Part shown: positions 34,717-45,600 of the stretch, in pieces
Layout: every line of letters begins with the position of its first letter
Position numbering within the stretch: the first letter of the stretch is position 1
From: Planktomarina sp.
GTDB lineage: Bacteria > Pseudomonadota > Alphaproteobacteria > Rhodobacterales > Rhodobacteraceae
Assembly (NCBI GenBank): GCA_020630595.1
Contig: JAHDBC010000001.1
Location: forward strand, 1 to 49,795
Direction of reading: 5' to 3'
Length of the DNA stretch: 49,795 nt
Translations under genes and position numbers: made by a program
The notes under the pieces: generated by a model
Databases searched by the model: none
The model's input: only the letters and a program-made list of their open reading frames with translations
Told to the model about the DNA's origin: nothing

Positions 34717-35448
34717 ATGAAGACCTACTGTACCGCCATCACCATCGCACTTTTGTCGACGTCCGCTGCCAATGCCCATGTTTCAATCACGGTTGAGGGC
34801 GATCAACGCTGCATTACATCCGACGGCACACCCGACCACAGCGTCGGCCCGTTTCGTGCCGGCGCATCTTTGCAGCCACAAGCCCACAACTATTGCGTCG
34901 ATGCGACGCCAGAACGCACGGGCGCAACCACGCAAAACGTGCGTGTGTCCGGAATCACAGTGACAGGAATCCCGCTACGGCCCGGTACCGCCGAATACTA
35001 TGATGCATCCGCCGCCAAAGGATATTCCCGCAACACTGCGTCTGGCTGGAATGTTGAAGGGATGGGTGGATTAACAATGGATGCGCAAAATGCCCATGTG
35101 GATGGGCGCGGGTTGTATCATTATCACGGCGTTCCATCTGCCGTCACAGCCAGTTTGAACGGGACCCTGTTTGGCTATGCCGCTGATGGGTTCGAAATCC
35201 ATTATGTGGGCAGCAATGCGCAATCGTCTTGGCAATTGAAAAGCGGTATACGCCCATCAGGCCCTGGTGGGTCATATGACGGTACCTATGTTCAGGACTA
35301 CGAATTTGTTGCAGGGTCCGGCAATCTAGACGCATGCAACGGCGCTTTGTTGAACGGCGAATACGTCTATTTTGCCACCGACACATTCCCGTTTTTTCCG
35401 CGCTGTTTCAAAGGCACTGTGACCGAACAGTTCATCCGGGGCCGTTGA
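34717..35448 (+). CDS. YHYH domain exported protein
   Basis: 243 residues with a clear signal peptide (1-20, ending ANA). The mature part has the YHYH signature at 134-137 in RGLYHYHGVP, followed by GYAADGFEIHY, the two landmarks of the YHYH family of secreted proteins whose function is not established. Histidines suggest metal binding. ATG 34717 is used because the signal peptide starts there; GGAAAG lies upstream. Converges on the receptor-channel gene with 7 bases between. Confidence 0.85.
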   Translation: MKTYCTAITIALLSTSAANAHVSITVEGDQRCITSDGTPDHSVGPFRAGASLQPQAHNYCVDATPERTGATTQNVRVSGITVTGIPLRPGTAEYYDASAAKGYSRNTASGWNVEGMGGLTMDAQNAHVDGRGLYHYHGVPSAVTASLNGTLFGYAADGFEIHYVGSNAQSSWQLKSGIRPSGPGGSYDGTYVQDYEFVAGSGNLDACNGALLNGEYVYFATDTFPFFPRCFKGTVTEQFIRGR

Positions 35449-35455
35449 CCCCCGC

Positions 35456-36508
35456 CTAATTCGCATCCCCGAACCACTTTCGGGTCAGGGATGCGTATTC
35501 CCCACTTTCCCGCAAGCGCAGCAGGGATTGGTTGATCCGTTCAGCCAATGGCGACCCCGACGGAAGGGCCATACCGTAATTTTCCGGCAGGAACGCGCGC
35601 CCGATCAGGGTCGAAGGCACGGGCGGGTTTTGCGTCACGTAATAGGCCAGAATGGGCGCATCAAAAACAACCGCGTCGACTTCCCCGCGTTCATAGGCCG
35701 CCAGCATATCCTGCAGCCCAGTGAATGCGACAAAGTTCAGATCGCGGCCTTCCAAGAACCCTGCCGCCGTGGACCCGCTGATCGTTGCAACCCGCTTATC
35801 GTACAGATCATTGATGCCCTGCACATTGTTCTGGATCGCATCCACCGTCAGGGTCGCGGTGATTTTCGCCACGAAAATCGACACGATAAACAACGATGAC
35901 ACCACCATAATCGTGCCCAGAACCCGACCCAGAAACGTGCGTGGTGCAACCTGTTCAAAGCCGCCATTCACGATCAGGTTCAATGCCCACCAGAACGCCG
36001 GGAAATTGGCCTTTCCAGCGGTTTCATCGAAATAATCATGGTGCCTGCGTTCCAGTACCCACATGATCATACCCAACAGCCACAGCCCACCAAAGGCTGC
36101 GCAAACTGCAAGCAAAACATCCCACCGGCCCAAGATCGACCAGACGCTTAGCCCGTTGTTGTCTTCGGGCACCATGATCTGCAAACCGCTTAGGTAAATG
36201 GGCTGGGTGAAATCCATCACGCTTTCCCGGGCCGACGTGATCGAAATATTCGCAATGGCCCCATCGGCGGCACCACTTTCCACGGCCGCCAGCATGTCGC
36301 CGAACACATCAACGCGGGTGAATTCGTAGTCCAGCTGCAAATCTTCAGCCACCGCACGCCACAGATCAATGCTAAACCCGGCATCCTGCCCGTTTTCAAC
36401 CATCGAAAATGGGGGGCGTGTGATCGTGACGATGTTCAGCGGATCGCTTTGCGCAACCCCCATCATCGGCATCAGCAATGCCCAAACCAACAACAAAAAC
36501 CGTTTCAT
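35456..36508 (-). CDS. Ionotropic glutamate receptor-like ligand-gated channel
   Basis: 350 residues. Signal peptide 1-19, then ligand-binding half S1 (about 23-122, with the ligand-contacting Arg94 in ITSARESVMDFTQPIY), membrane helix M1 (about 129-152), a re-entrant pore loop (about 168-190), helix M2 (about 191-220), and half S2 (226-345). This is the layout of prokaryotic GluR0 channels, a periplasmic binding fold split by a potassium channel-like pore. The filter region reads IVNGGFEQVAPRTFLGR where GluR0-type proteins have TVGYGD, so ion selectivity is probably different. Ligand unknown, possibly an amino acid. Confidence 0.85.
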   Translation of the reverse strand: MKRFLLLVWALLMPMMGVAQSDPLNIVTITRPPFSMVENGQDAGFSIDLWRAVAEDLQLDYEFTRVDVFGDMLAAVESGAADGAIANISITSARESVMDFTQPIYLSGLQIMVPEDNNGLSVWSILGRWDVLLAVCAAFGGLWLLGMIMWVLERRHHDYFDETAGKANFPAFWWALNLIVNGGFEQVAPRTFLGRVLGTIMVVSSLFIVSIFVAKITATLTVDAIQNNVQGINDLYDKRVATISGSTAAGFLEGRDLNFVAFTGLQDMLAAYERGEVDAVVFDAPILAYYVTQNPPVPSTLIGRAFLPENYGMALPSGSPLAERINQSLLRLRESGEYASLTRKWFGDAN

Positions 36509-36577
36509 CCCCGGATTCCCGTTTCACCCACATCCCCAGACGGGTTAAGGGATGGTGCGCAAAAGGAATAGTTAAAC

Positions 36578-36916
36578 GTGACGAAGGAACGCAAAAAACA
36601 CGCCGTTTACACGCTGGTGGTGCAAGTTGGGCGCAAGTCTGGCGATGGCTTGCCCAAAGACGCCACCGGTGGGGCACTTATGATCTATGCCGCCGGGGTC
36701 GACGAAGCGGAAGCCGTGCGCGAAACCGTGGCGATTCTGAAACAGGCTGATCTCGCCCCGTTGGATGTGACGGGCTATGGAACATTGGCCGATCGCGAAG
36801 CGCTGGGTCACGACATTGAACCCGAAGAACGCGCCTTGATGCAGCGGGCCTTGGATGAAAATTCGGTGGTGGTCGCGCAAATGACACCGTTTTACGGGGA
36901 TGAAAACCATGACTGA
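36578..36916 (+). CDS. Conserved hypothetical protein upstream of dapE
   Basis: 112-residue soluble protein with alternating beta strands and helices ([45 protein letters not shown]), likely one alpha/beta domain. Its last 8 bases overlap the dapE start, indicating translational coupling. No catalytic motif is recognised. The 69-base gap upstream separates it from the divergent channel gene. Confidence 0.8.
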   Translation: MTKERKKHAVYTLVVQVGRKSGDGLPKDATGGALMIYAAGVDEAEAVRETVAILKQADLAPLDVTGYGTLADREALGHDIEPEERALMQRALDENSVVVAQMTPFYGDENHD

Positions 36917-38048
36917 TCCTGTTGCACTGACAGCCGATTTGGTGCGCTGTGCCTCTGTCACGCCAGCCGAAGGCGGCGCCCTGACGTTGCTGGAAAACAG
37001 GCTGTCGGCATCCGGCTTTCACTGCACGCGCGTGGATCGCAATGGAATTGCCAATCTGTATGCCCGCTGGGGCGAAAAGGCCCACCCAAAAACATTTGGG
37101 TTCAACGGACATACAGATGTGGTGCCAATTGGCGATGCGAATGCATGGACGCAAGATCCCTTTGGCGCCGCCATCGTAGATGGTGTGATGTACGGTCGCG
37201 GAACGACCGACATGAAATCTGGGGTGGCTGCTTTTGCTGCCGCGGCAATGGATTTTGTCCGCCAATCACCGCCCGATGGATCGATCGTTCTGGCCATCAC
37301 CGGTGACGAAGAAGGCGACGCCCAAGATGGCACCATCGCACTTCTGGACTGGATGGAGGCTGAGGCCGAAAAGCTGGACGTGTGTCTGGTTGGGGAACCC
37401 ACCTGCCCCAACACCATGGGCGATATGATGAAAATCGGGCGGCGTGGATCCATGACCGCCTATTTCACCGTGATCGGGGTGCAAGGGCATTCAGCCTATC
37501 CGCACCGTGCGAAAAATCCTGTACCGGCCATGGCGCGGCTGATGGATGTTCTGGCGTCCCACGAACTGGATCAGGGGACTGATCATTTCGACCCATCGAC
37601 CCTTGCCGTGGTTACGATTGATACGGGAAATCCCGCCAACAACGTGATCCCCGCACAATGCACATCAACGGTGAACATCCGTTTCAACGACGCCCATGGG
37701 TCATCCGACCTGATCAAATGGTTGCGGTCGGCCGCCGATCAGGTCGCCGCTGATTTTGATGTGACCATTGATATGCGCACACAGGTTTCCGGGGAAAGTT
37801 TCATCACCCCGCCGGGTCGGTTGTCTGATCTTGTGGCCGCCGCTGTCCATGCCGAAACAGGTGTCACGCCAGAACTGTCCACATCAGGCGGCACATCCGA
37901 TGCACGGTTCATGCAGCACCACTGCCCCACGGTGGAATTCGGCTTGGTTGGCAAGACCATGCATCAGGTCGACGAACGGGTCGAGGTTGCGCAGATCACA
38001 CAACTGAAAGCCATTTATACCCGTATTCTGCAGGACTATTTTGCATGA
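36909..38048 (+). CDS. dapE: Succinyl-diaminopimelate desuccinylase
   Basis: M20 family zinc hydrolase releasing succinate from N-succinyl-diaminopimelate in lysine and murein synthesis. 379 residues: NGHTDVVP (first metal histidine), [10 protein letters not shown] (bridging aspartate), the glutamates of TGDEEGD and the later metal-binding histidine near [15 protein letters not shown] 36909 starts the conserved product, three codons after another ATG. The next gene starts at an ATGA overlap. Confidence 0.96.
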   Translation: MTDPVALTADLVRCASVTPAEGGALTLLENRLSASGFHCTRVDRNGIANLYARWGEKAHPKTFGFNGHTDVVPIGDANAWTQDPFGAAIVDGVMYGRGTTDMKSGVAAFAAAAMDFVRQSPPDGSIVLAITGDEEGDAQDGTIALLDWMEAEAEKLDVCLVGEPTCPNTMGDMMKIGRRGSMTAYFTVIGVQGHSAYPHRAKNPVPAMARLMDVLASHELDQGTDHFDPSTLAVVTIDTGNPANNVIPAQCTSTVNIRFNDAHGSSDLIKWLRSAADQVAADFDVTIDMRTQVSGESFITPPGRLSDLVAAAVHAETGVTPELSTSGGTSDARFMQHHCPTVEFGLVGKTMHQVDERVEVAQITQLKAIYTRILQDYFA

Positions 38049-38464
38049 CCCTGATCATTCAGGAAACCGATGATATCGCAACCTGTCAGGCCATCCGCAG
38101 GGTCGTGTTCATTGATGGGCAGAACGTGCCCGAACACGAAGAAGTGGATGGCAAAGACCCCGATGCCAGCCACGTTCTTGCGTGGGTGAATGGGTCTGCC
38201 ATCGGCACGGCACGGGTTTTGCCCTTTGGGACAACTTCGAAAATTGGGCGGGTCGCCGTTCTTGAAGAACACCGTGGCACAGGCATCGGCGCCGCCATCA
38301 TCGAAGCCTGCCATGCCGCGGCCCGCAGACAAGGGGCGACGCGCGTCATTTTGGGATCGCAGACCCATGCCATCGGGTTTTATGAACAATTGGGTTACCG
38401 CGCCTATGGCGATGTGTTCGATGATGCAGGGATTCCCCACCGCATGATGGAATTGCCCCTATGA
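38045..38464 (+). CDS. GNAT family N-acetyltransferase
   Basis: 139-residue acetyl-CoA-dependent acyltransferase. The acetyl-CoA pyrophosphate loop is [17 protein letters not shown] (Q/R-x-x-G-x-G/A pattern), and the C-terminal [17 protein letters not shown] is a typical beta-bulge segment. Overlaps dapE and the DUF2064 gene by 4 bases each, so all three are one operon. Substrate unknown. Confidence 0.9.
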   Translation: MTLIIQETDDIATCQAIRRVVFIDGQNVPEHEEVDGKDPDASHVLAWVNGSAIGTARVLPFGTTSKIGRVAVLEEHRGTGIGAAIIEACHAAARRQGATRVILGSQTHAIGFYEQLGYRAYGDVFDDAGIPHRMMELPL

Positions 38465-39030
38465 CGCCAAAGCTGGTGATCATGGTGAAAGAACCGCATC
38501 CCGGCCGCGTCAAAACCCGACTGGGCCGCGATATCGGCATGACACGCGCCGCATGGTGGTTTCGCCATCAGACCCGGGCGCTGATCCGCCGCGTTCAAGA
38601 TCCGCGCTGGCAAACGGTTCTGGCCGTTGCCCCGGATTTTGAAGGGATGCAAAGCCGTGTTTGGCCTGCCCATCTGCCCCGCGTGCCCCAAGGACCCGGT
38701 GATCTGGGCGATCGGATGGGGCGTCTGTTTCGGTCTTTGCCACCGGGACCGGTATGCATCATCGGCGCTGATATTCCGGGCGTCACCAAGACCCGCATCA
38801 ACGCGGCATTCCGGGCTTTGGGGTCGCACGATGCCGTATTTGGCCCGGCCCCCGATGGGGGCTATTGGCTGGTCGGGATGAAACGCACGGGCCGCATTCC
38901 AACAACCCTGTTTCAAGATGTGCGGTGGTCAACGGAACATGCGCTGGCAGACACCATGGCCAGCCTGCCTGATCAACGGATCGCACGGGTTGATCGCTTG
39001 CGGGATGTGGATACGGTTGCCGATCTTTAA
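38461..39030 (+). CDS. DUF2064/TIGR04282 glycosyltransferase-like protein
   Basis: 189 residues, nucleotide-sugar transferase-like (GT-A) fold. The N-terminal KEPHPGRVKTRLG binds the nucleotide, GADIPG holds the metal-binding aspartate, and FGPAPDGGYWLVGM is the family signature. Relatives are annotated as arsenosugar biosynthesis glycosyltransferases, but no ArsS or ArsM is near here, so that role is not supported. Ends the dapE operon. Confidence 0.82.
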   Translation: MTPKLVIMVKEPHPGRVKTRLGRDIGMTRAAWWFRHQTRALIRRVQDPRWQTVLAVAPDFEGMQSRVWPAHLPRVPQGPGDLGDRMGRLFRSLPPGPVCIIGADIPGVTKTRINAAFRALGSHDAVFGPAPDGGYWLVGMKRTGRIPTTLFQDVRWSTEHALADTMASLPDQRIARVDRLRDVDTVADL

Positions 39031-39136
39031 TCTGGCAGAGTGGGCTGTTGATCTTTTCTCGTCCGCACCCTTGGGTCGTTGACCCCGCTATATCCATTTG
39101 GGTTTTTCCAGCCGCCAACCCATGTTAGGGGCGCGT

Positions 39137-41350
39137 ATGAAACATTTTCCGTCCAAAGATCAGGTGCTGGAATTCATTCGCGACAACCCCGCGAAATCCA
39201 CCAAGCGCGACATTGCAAAGGCTTTTGGGATCAAGGGGCAGGACCGCATTGAACTCAAGCGGCTGTTGAAAGAACTGGCCGCAGACGGACACGTGACCCA
39301 GAAACGGCGCAGCTTTGGCGATCCCAATGTGATGCCCCCTGTCGCTGTTCTTGCAATCCTTGGGCCAGATGCGGATGGGGATGTGTTTGCCCAACCGGCC
39401 GAATGGCATGGCGACGCACCGGTGCCCCGCATCTTGATGCAACACCGCGATGGCGACCCGACGCTGGGCAAGGGTGACCGCGCGCTGACCCGTTTGACCG
39501 AAGTCACAGGCGAAGATCACACCCACACGGGGCGCTTGATTCGCAAGATCGGGTCTAACCCGTCGCGGGTGTTGGGCATTTTTCGGGGGGACCGGATTGT
39601 CCCGATCGACAAAGGCGCAAACAAGGATTGGCTGGTGCGCGAAGGCGACGATGGGGGCGCCAAAGATGGCGAACTGGTCGAAGCCGAAGCCATTGGTTCG
39701 CGGTCCCGCATGGGCCTGCCCCGCGCCAAGGTCACAGAAGTTCTGGGCGATCCCGGTGCCGCAAGGTCCGTTTCGCTGATCGCCATTCACCAGCATGGCA
39801 TTCCAGACCATTTCGACGATGAAGTGATTTCACAGGCAGACGCGGCAGAACCGGCTTCACCCCATGGCCGCACAGATCTGACGCATCTGCCGCTGGTCAC
39901 CATCGACCCATCCGATGCCCGTGACCACGATGATGCCTGCTGCGCCATTGCCCATGATGATGGCAGTTTCACGCTATGGGTCGCGATTGCAGATGTGGCC
40001 CATTACGTCACACCCGGATCCCCTTTGGATCGGGCGGCCCGTGATCGCGGCAATTCGACATATTTTCCAGACCGCGTGGTGCCGATGCTGCCGGATGTGT
40101 TGTCAGGGGATCTGTGTTCCCTGCACGAAGGGGTCGACCGCCCCTGCATGGCCGTGGAAATCAGGATCAACGCACAGGGGCAGAAACTGTCGCACCAATT
40201 TCATCGGGGCTGGATGAATTCCCCCGCTGCGCTGAGTTATGAAGAAGCGCAAGAAGCGGTCGACGGCACCCCCACAGACCGCGCTGCGGGGCTGTTGGAT
40301 GATGTGCTCAAACCGTTGTTCGCCGCATACGAAGCGTTGAAAATTGCCCGGTCTGACCGACAGCCGCTGGAATTGGATTTGCCCGAACGCCGGATCGAAC
40401 TGACCGACGATGGACAGGTCAAATCCGTCAAATTCCGCGACCGATTTGACGCGCATAAACTGATCGAAGAATTCATGGTGCTGGCCAACGTCTGCGCCGC
40501 TGAAACGCTGATCGCGAAACGCCAGCCCCTGCTGTTTCGCAATCACGAAGAACCCGATCAGGACAAACTGGACTCCTTGCGTGAAACCGCAAAGTCCGTT
40601 GGCCTGACGTTGGCGAAAGGTCAGGTTTTGCAGACCCGGCACCTGAACAAGCTGCTGAACGACGCCGCTGGCAAGGAAGAGGCAGAGCTGATCAACATTT
40701 CCACCCTGCGGTCCATGTCGCAGGCCTATTACGGGCCGGAAAACATGTCCCACTTCGGGTTGGCGTTGAAGAATTATGCCCATTTCACCAGCCCCATCCG
40801 CCGCTATGCGGATCTGCTGGTGCACCGCGCGCTGATCACCGCCCACGGCTGGGGCGACGACGGGCTGACGAACGCGGATATGGACGGGATAAAGGCCACA
40901 GGCGAACATATCAGCATGACCGAACGCCGGTCGATGCTGGCCGAACGCGATACCACGGACCGCTATCTGGCGCGATACATGGCCGACCGTGTGGGCAACG
41001 AATTCAGCGGCCGGGTCGCTGGCATCGCCAAGTTTGGGGTGTTCATCAAACTGGATGAAACGGGCGCTGATGGTTTGGTTCCCATGCGGGAACTGGGGCG
41101 CGAATATTTCAACTATGATCGTGACACACAAACGCTGGTCGGATCTGACACGGGCACTGTCATCGCATTGGGCCAAAGGGCCCTTGTTCGGGTGGCAGAG
41201 GCAGAGGCGATGACCGGTGGGCTATTGTTTGATCTGTTGGAACTGGACAGCGCAAAGCTGGACCGCCGGTCGCGCCCCGGCAAGGCACGGCGGTACGGCA
41301 AACCGTCGGGCAAGAAAAAGACCCGCAAAGTTTCTCGGCGGCGCAAATGA
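39137..41350 (+). CDS. rnr: Ribonuclease R
   Basis: Processive 3'-5' exoribonuclease, 737 residues. N-terminal winged helix (about 1-60), cold-shock-type OB domains, the RNB catalytic domain (metal aspartates in IDPSDARDHDDACCA), a C-terminal S1 domain (SGRVAGIAKFGVFIKLDETGADG) and a lysine/arginine-rich tail (KARRYGKPSGKKKTRKVSRRR). ATG 39137 has AGGGG upstream and begins MKHFPSKD; the frame open to 39098 lacks support. Overlaps the next gene by 4 bases. Confidence 0.96.
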   Translation: MKHFPSKDQVLEFIRDNPAKSTKRDIAKAFGIKGQDRIELKRLLKELAADGHVTQKRRSFGDPNVMPPVAVLAILGPDADGDVFAQPAEWHGDAPVPRILMQHRDGDPTLGKGDRALTRLTEVTGEDHTHTGRLIRKIGSNPSRVLGIFRGDRIVPIDKGANKDWLVREGDDGGAKDGELVEAEAIGSRSRMGLPRAKVTEVLGDPGAARSVSLIAIHQHGIPDHFDDEVISQADAAEPASPHGRTDLTHLPLVTIDPSDARDHDDACCAIAHDDGSFTLWVAIADVAHYVTPGSPLDRAARDRGNSTYFPDRVVPMLPDVLSGDLCSLHEGVDRPCMAVEIRINAQGQKLSHQFHRGWMNSPAALSYEEAQEAVDGTPTDRAAGLLDDVLKPLFAAYEALKIARSDRQPLELDLPERRIELTDDGQVKSVKFRDRFDAHKLIEEFMVLANVCAAETLIAKRQPLLFRNHEEPDQDKLDSLRETAKSVGLTLAKGQVLQTRHLNKLLNDAAGKEEAELINISTLRSMSQAYYGPENMSHFGLALKNYAHFTSPIRRYADLLVHRALITAHGWGDDGLTNADMDGIKATGEHISMTERRSMLAERDTTDRYLARYMADRVGNEFSGRVAGIAKFGVFIKLDETGADGLVPMRELGREYFNYDRDTQTLVGSDTGTVIALGQRALVRVAEAEAMTGGLLFDLLELDSAKLDRRSRPGKARRYGKPSGKKKTRKVSRRRK

Positions 41351-42405
41351 CGTTTGATGCATGGAAGTCTGATTTTCTGGTGCGGTCTGAATTTCCAGCC
41401 GCCCTTGCCGATCTTCTGACCCATATTTCAGCCCCTGAAAAGGCTGACGCCACACAGGCCGAAGCGCGTAAGACGCTAAAGCAATACCTGGACCTGACCG
41501 TTTCGGACACGCGGATCGCCAAAGGCCAGGCACTTATAGCAGGCATGGACTTTGCCCCCATCACCCACCGCCACGATGTCGATCCGGCGCTGTTGCTTGC
41601 GATTTGGGGCATGGAAACAAACTTTGGCGCCGTACTGGGTGACGTGCCGGTGTTTTCGGCCCTTGCCACGCTGGCCGCCGCAGGCCGCCGACGCGCGATG
41701 TTTGAAGATCAGTTGATGGCAGCAGCCGAAATGGTCGCACGCGGCATTGATCCCAATACCATGATCGGCAGCTGGGCGGGGGCCATGGGCCACACCCAGT
41801 TCATGCCACGATCCTGGATCCGGTTCGCAGAAAGCACCGGACCTGATCTGCCAGATCTGACCGGGCGTCCTGCGGACGCGCTTTTGTCTTCTGCTGCGTA
41901 CCTGTCGGCACACGGTGCGCGTTCAGACCAGCCATGGGGCACGATGGTCCAGTTGCCCGATGGGTTGGACTTGCGCGCAGCGCGCCATGCCCCCGCGCAA
42001 TCTTTGGGCAACTGGGGCTTTGAAACCGATCTGCCCGATGGGATGTATCGGTTGATCGTCCCCGCCGGGGTTGGGGGGCCGGCGTTTCTGGTGTCTGCGA
42101 CCTATGACGCTGTGCTGGCCTACAACCATGCCGATGCCTATGCGCTGGCCGTGTGCCATTTGGCCGACCGGATCAACGGCGCGGCCGCGTGGAACTGCGG
42201 ATGGCCGGCGGATGGTCGGGGGCTGTCGCTAGACGAAATGAAGGCGTTGCAGGCGCGACTGACCGAATTGGGTTTTGACACGCAAGGGGCAGATGGGTTC
42301 ACCGGCCCCAACACAGTCAAAGCGATAGAGGCTTATCAGCTGGCCCAAGGCCTGCCCGTCGATGGGTTTGCAGGAATGGCCTTGTACGATCGGCTGTGTG
42401 GATAG
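41347..42405 (+). CDS. MltB-like (GH103) lytic murein transglycosylase, no visible signal peptide
   Basis: 352 residues. The GH103 domain holds the catalytic Glu90 in IWGMETNFG and the MGHTQFMPRSW segment; a C-terminal peptidoglycan-binding domain (about 290-352) follows, with a regular LTELGFDTQGADGFTGPNTVKAIEAYQ pattern. Family members usually have a signal peptide and act in the periplasm, but this one begins MTFDAWKSDFLVRSE with no hydrophobic stretch. The start overlaps the rnr stop (ATGA). A GTG or TTG further upstream would lie inside rnr. Either secretion is lost or the start is misplaced. Confidence 0.85.
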   Translation: MTFDAWKSDFLVRSEFPAALADLLTHISAPEKADATQAEARKTLKQYLDLTVSDTRIAKGQALIAGMDFAPITHRHDVDPALLLAIWGMETNFGAVLGDVPVFSALATLAAAGRRRAMFEDQLMAAAEMVARGIDPNTMIGSWAGAMGHTQFMPRSWIRFAESTGPDLPDLTGRPADALLSSAAYLSAHGARSDQPWGTMVQLPDGLDLRAARHAPAQSLGNWGFETDLPDGMYRLIVPAGVGGPAFLVSATYDAVLAYNHADAYALAVCHLADRINGAAAWNCGWPADGRGLSLDEMKALQARLTELGFDTQGADGFTGPNTVKAIEAYQLAQGLPVDGFAGMALYDRLCG

Positions 42406-42419
42406 GGCACGTGCATGTG

Positions 42420-42447
42420 CCGCCTGCCCAAGATGGCTTGGGGGCGG
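42420..42447 (+). other. Hairpin after the transglycosylase gene
   Basis: CCGCC...CCCAAG (42420-42432) can pair with CTTGGGGGCGG (42437-42447) with small internal bulges. It lies 15 bases after the stop and has no T-run. The rest of the 244-base gap 42406-42649 holds no convincing gene. Confidence 0.45.
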
Positions 42448-42554
42448 TCATGTGGTGATCGTCTGTCGATTGTATCTTTTGCAAAAGGGCAAAACGTGGA
42501 TCCACGTATCCCGAACCCACACCCCCCAGATTTAAGGGCGGGCGTTGGGTTCTG

Positions 42555-42575
42555 TGCAAAACGCTGCGCAGCGTG
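42555..42575 (-). terminator. Possible terminator of dnaE2
   Basis: The self-complementary ACGCTGCGCAGCGT, read on the minus strand, is followed by TTTTGC. It lies about 75 bases downstream of the dnaE2 stop and could end the imuA-imuB-dnaE2 transcript. Confidence 0.4.
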
Positions 42576-42649
42576 TGATTGGGGTTTACCGTCCGCGCCT
42601 GAAGCCTGCGTAAACACACCGTTCGTTGGGGGTGACAGCCACCGCCTGA

Positions 42650-45600
42650 CTAGTGAAAATCCCGCGATTTGGGGATCACACGTACATTGCGTGGATGGGT
42701 GCGTTGACCGGGCATGGACCGCACCTGATTGCTGATCGGATGTGTCGGGTGGTCGCCGCGTACTGTGATGGGCGGCAGTTCGACATCGGCCAGATGATCC
42801 AATGCATCTGTACGGTTTTCGATGTGTTGCACCACCACATGCAACACCTTGCCATCGGTCTGCACCTGCCCTGTCACTGACATCAGCCGGGATGACATGA
42901 TCACCCCCCGCATCGCTTCGAACTTATCGGGCCAGATGACAAGGTTCGCCACGCCCGTTTCATCTTCCAACGTGATGAAACAGACCCCTTTGGCCGACCC
43001 CGGTTTTTGCCGCACCAGCACCAACCCGGCCAGCTTCACCCGCCGCCCATGGCCCATCCCCCACAGTTCCGACGCGCAGGCGTATCCTTGGGTGCGCAGC
43101 GAATTGCGGAAGAACGACATGGGATGCGCCTTTAGGGATAGGCGGGTGGTTTGGTAATCGGCCACGACCTCTTCTGCCTTTGGCATTTTGGGCAGGGCGA
43201 CGGGCGCATCTGCCCCCTGCGCAGGCGCATCCGCCGCATCAAACACCGGCGCATCCGCCCCGCCCAGATGGCCCATCACATCCCACATCCCATCGCGGCG
43301 GGTGTGGCCCAATGACCCCAGCGCGTCCGCCTCTGCCAGCAGTTTCATCTGGCGGCGGTCCAGCCGGGCGCGGTGGCGCAGATCATCCACATCCCTGAAG
43401 GGTCGCGCGGCCATCACCCGTTCCATCGCATCCTGTTGCAACCCATCCACCTGACGCAGCCCCAAACGCAGGGCCAAGCCATCTTCCAACGTACAATCCC
43501 AATCGGAATAGCCCACATCAATCGGCCGCACCTGCACCCCGTTTTCCCGCGCATCGCGCACGATTTGCGCGGGCGCGTAAAACCCCATCGGTTGGGAATT
43601 CAGCAAGGCACAGGCGAACACAGCCGGATGATGGCATTTCATCCACGACGACACATAGACCAGTTTCGCAAAACTGGCGGCATGGCTTTCGGGGAACCCG
43701 TATTCGCCGAACCCTTCGATCTGCGAAAAACAGCGGGCGGCGAATTCCGGATCATACCCCCGCCCCACCATGCGGCTGACCATTTTTTCCTTGTGTTCCG
43801 ACACCATGCCCTTGGCCCGGAACGTCGCCATGGCCTTGCGCAGTTTGTTCGCCTCTGCCCCGGAAAATTCAGCCGCGACCATGGCGATTTTCATGGCCTG
43901 TTCTTGAAAGATTGGCACGCCCAGCGTCCGGCCCAGAATTTTCTGCAATTCATCCTGCGGGTGCTGCGGGCCGGGGGCGGGGTAAATGATCGCCTCTTGC
44001 CCCTGACGTCGCCTTAGATACGGGTGGACCATGTCGCCTTGAATCGGGCCCGGGCGGACAATCGCAACTTCGATCACCAGATCATAAAACACACGCGGGC
44101 GCAGTTTCGGCAGCATCGCCATTTGTGCCCGGCTTTCCACCTGAAACACGCCCAAGGATTCCCCCCGGCACAGCATATCATAGGTGGGGCGCTGGTCATC
44201 GGGAACGTCGTGTTCTTTGGGCACCGTCGCCAGATCATAGTCGATGTCACAATGATCACGCAGCAGGTTGAACCCCTTGGCGATGCAGGTCAGCATGCCC
44301 AGTGCCAGCACATCGACCTTGAAAATGCCCAATGCATCAATGTCGTCTTTATCCCATTCAATAAAACTGCGGTCCGGCATGGCCGCGTTGCCGATGGGCA
44401 CGATTTCGATCAACGGTGTTTCTGTCAGGATAAACCCGCCCACATGCTGGCCCAGATGACGCGGCATGCCGATCATGTCGCGCGCCAGTTTCAACACCAT
44501 CCGCAGGTAAGGGTCGTTCAGGTCCAACCCCGCTTCTTTTACGCGGTCATCGCCCACCTTGGATTCAAACTGCCCCCACACAGTGGACGACAGTTTGGAG
44601 GTGATATCTTCGGTCAGGCCCATGACCTTTCCGACCTCCCGGATCGCGGACCGGGGGCGATAATGGATCACGGTGGCGCACAGCCCCGCGCGGGTGCGCC
44701 CGTATTTGGCGTAGATATACTGAATCACCTCTTCCCGGCGTTCATGTTCGAAATCGATATCAATATCGGGCGGTTCATCCCGTTCTTCGGACAGGAAACG
44801 TTCGAAAAGGACATCATGTTCGTTCGGATCAACCGCCGTGATCCCCAAACAGAAACACACCGCTGAATTTGCCGCAGACCCCCGCCCCTGACACAGGATC
44901 GGCGGGTCAGCGACGTCACGGGCATAAGTCACGATGTCATGGATGGTCAGGAAATATGTGGCGATGTTCTTTTTGCCGATCAGCGCAAATTCCTTTTCCA
45001 CCGTCGCCTTTACATGATCTGGCATCCCATCTGGATACCGCAGCTTTGCCCCTTCCCATGTCAGACGTTCCAGATGTTCCATGGGGGTGCAGTCTTTGGG
45101 GATAATTTCGTGCGGGTATTCGTATTTCAGGTCGGTCAGGCGGAAATCGATCTGGTCGGCCAGATGGCGCGTCGCCTGAATCGCATCGGGCCAATCGGCG
45201 AACAGCCGCAGCATTTGCCCGGGGGTTTTCAGGTGCCGTTCCGCGTTTTGTTCCAGCAGGGATCCCGCCGATTTGATCGTCGTCTTTTCCCGGATGCAGG
45301 TCATCACATCCTGCAAGGGCCGCCGGGCGGGATCGTGGTACAGCACATCATTTGTGGCCAGCAGATGCAGCCCGTGATGCTGCGCCAGCGCAGCCAGCCG
45401 TGTGATCCGCGCCCGGTCCTGGCCCTGATACAGGGCGTTGGCCCCGACGTACTGTAGGGTGGGTGAAACCCACCGCACGCGGGCAAGCGTCTGCGCAAAC
45501 ACATCCAAATCCGCCCCGGGCATGGCGATCAAGTGGATTCCCTCTGCATGGTCCGCCAACATGTGCAGCGTGATCTGGGTGACGTCTTTGTCCTGCCATC

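Noticed and set aside
38461..39030. Arsenosugar biosynthesis role for the DUF2064 protein
   Set aside because: No arsenic methyltransferase or ArsS radical SAM gene is nearby; the name comes only from a family label.
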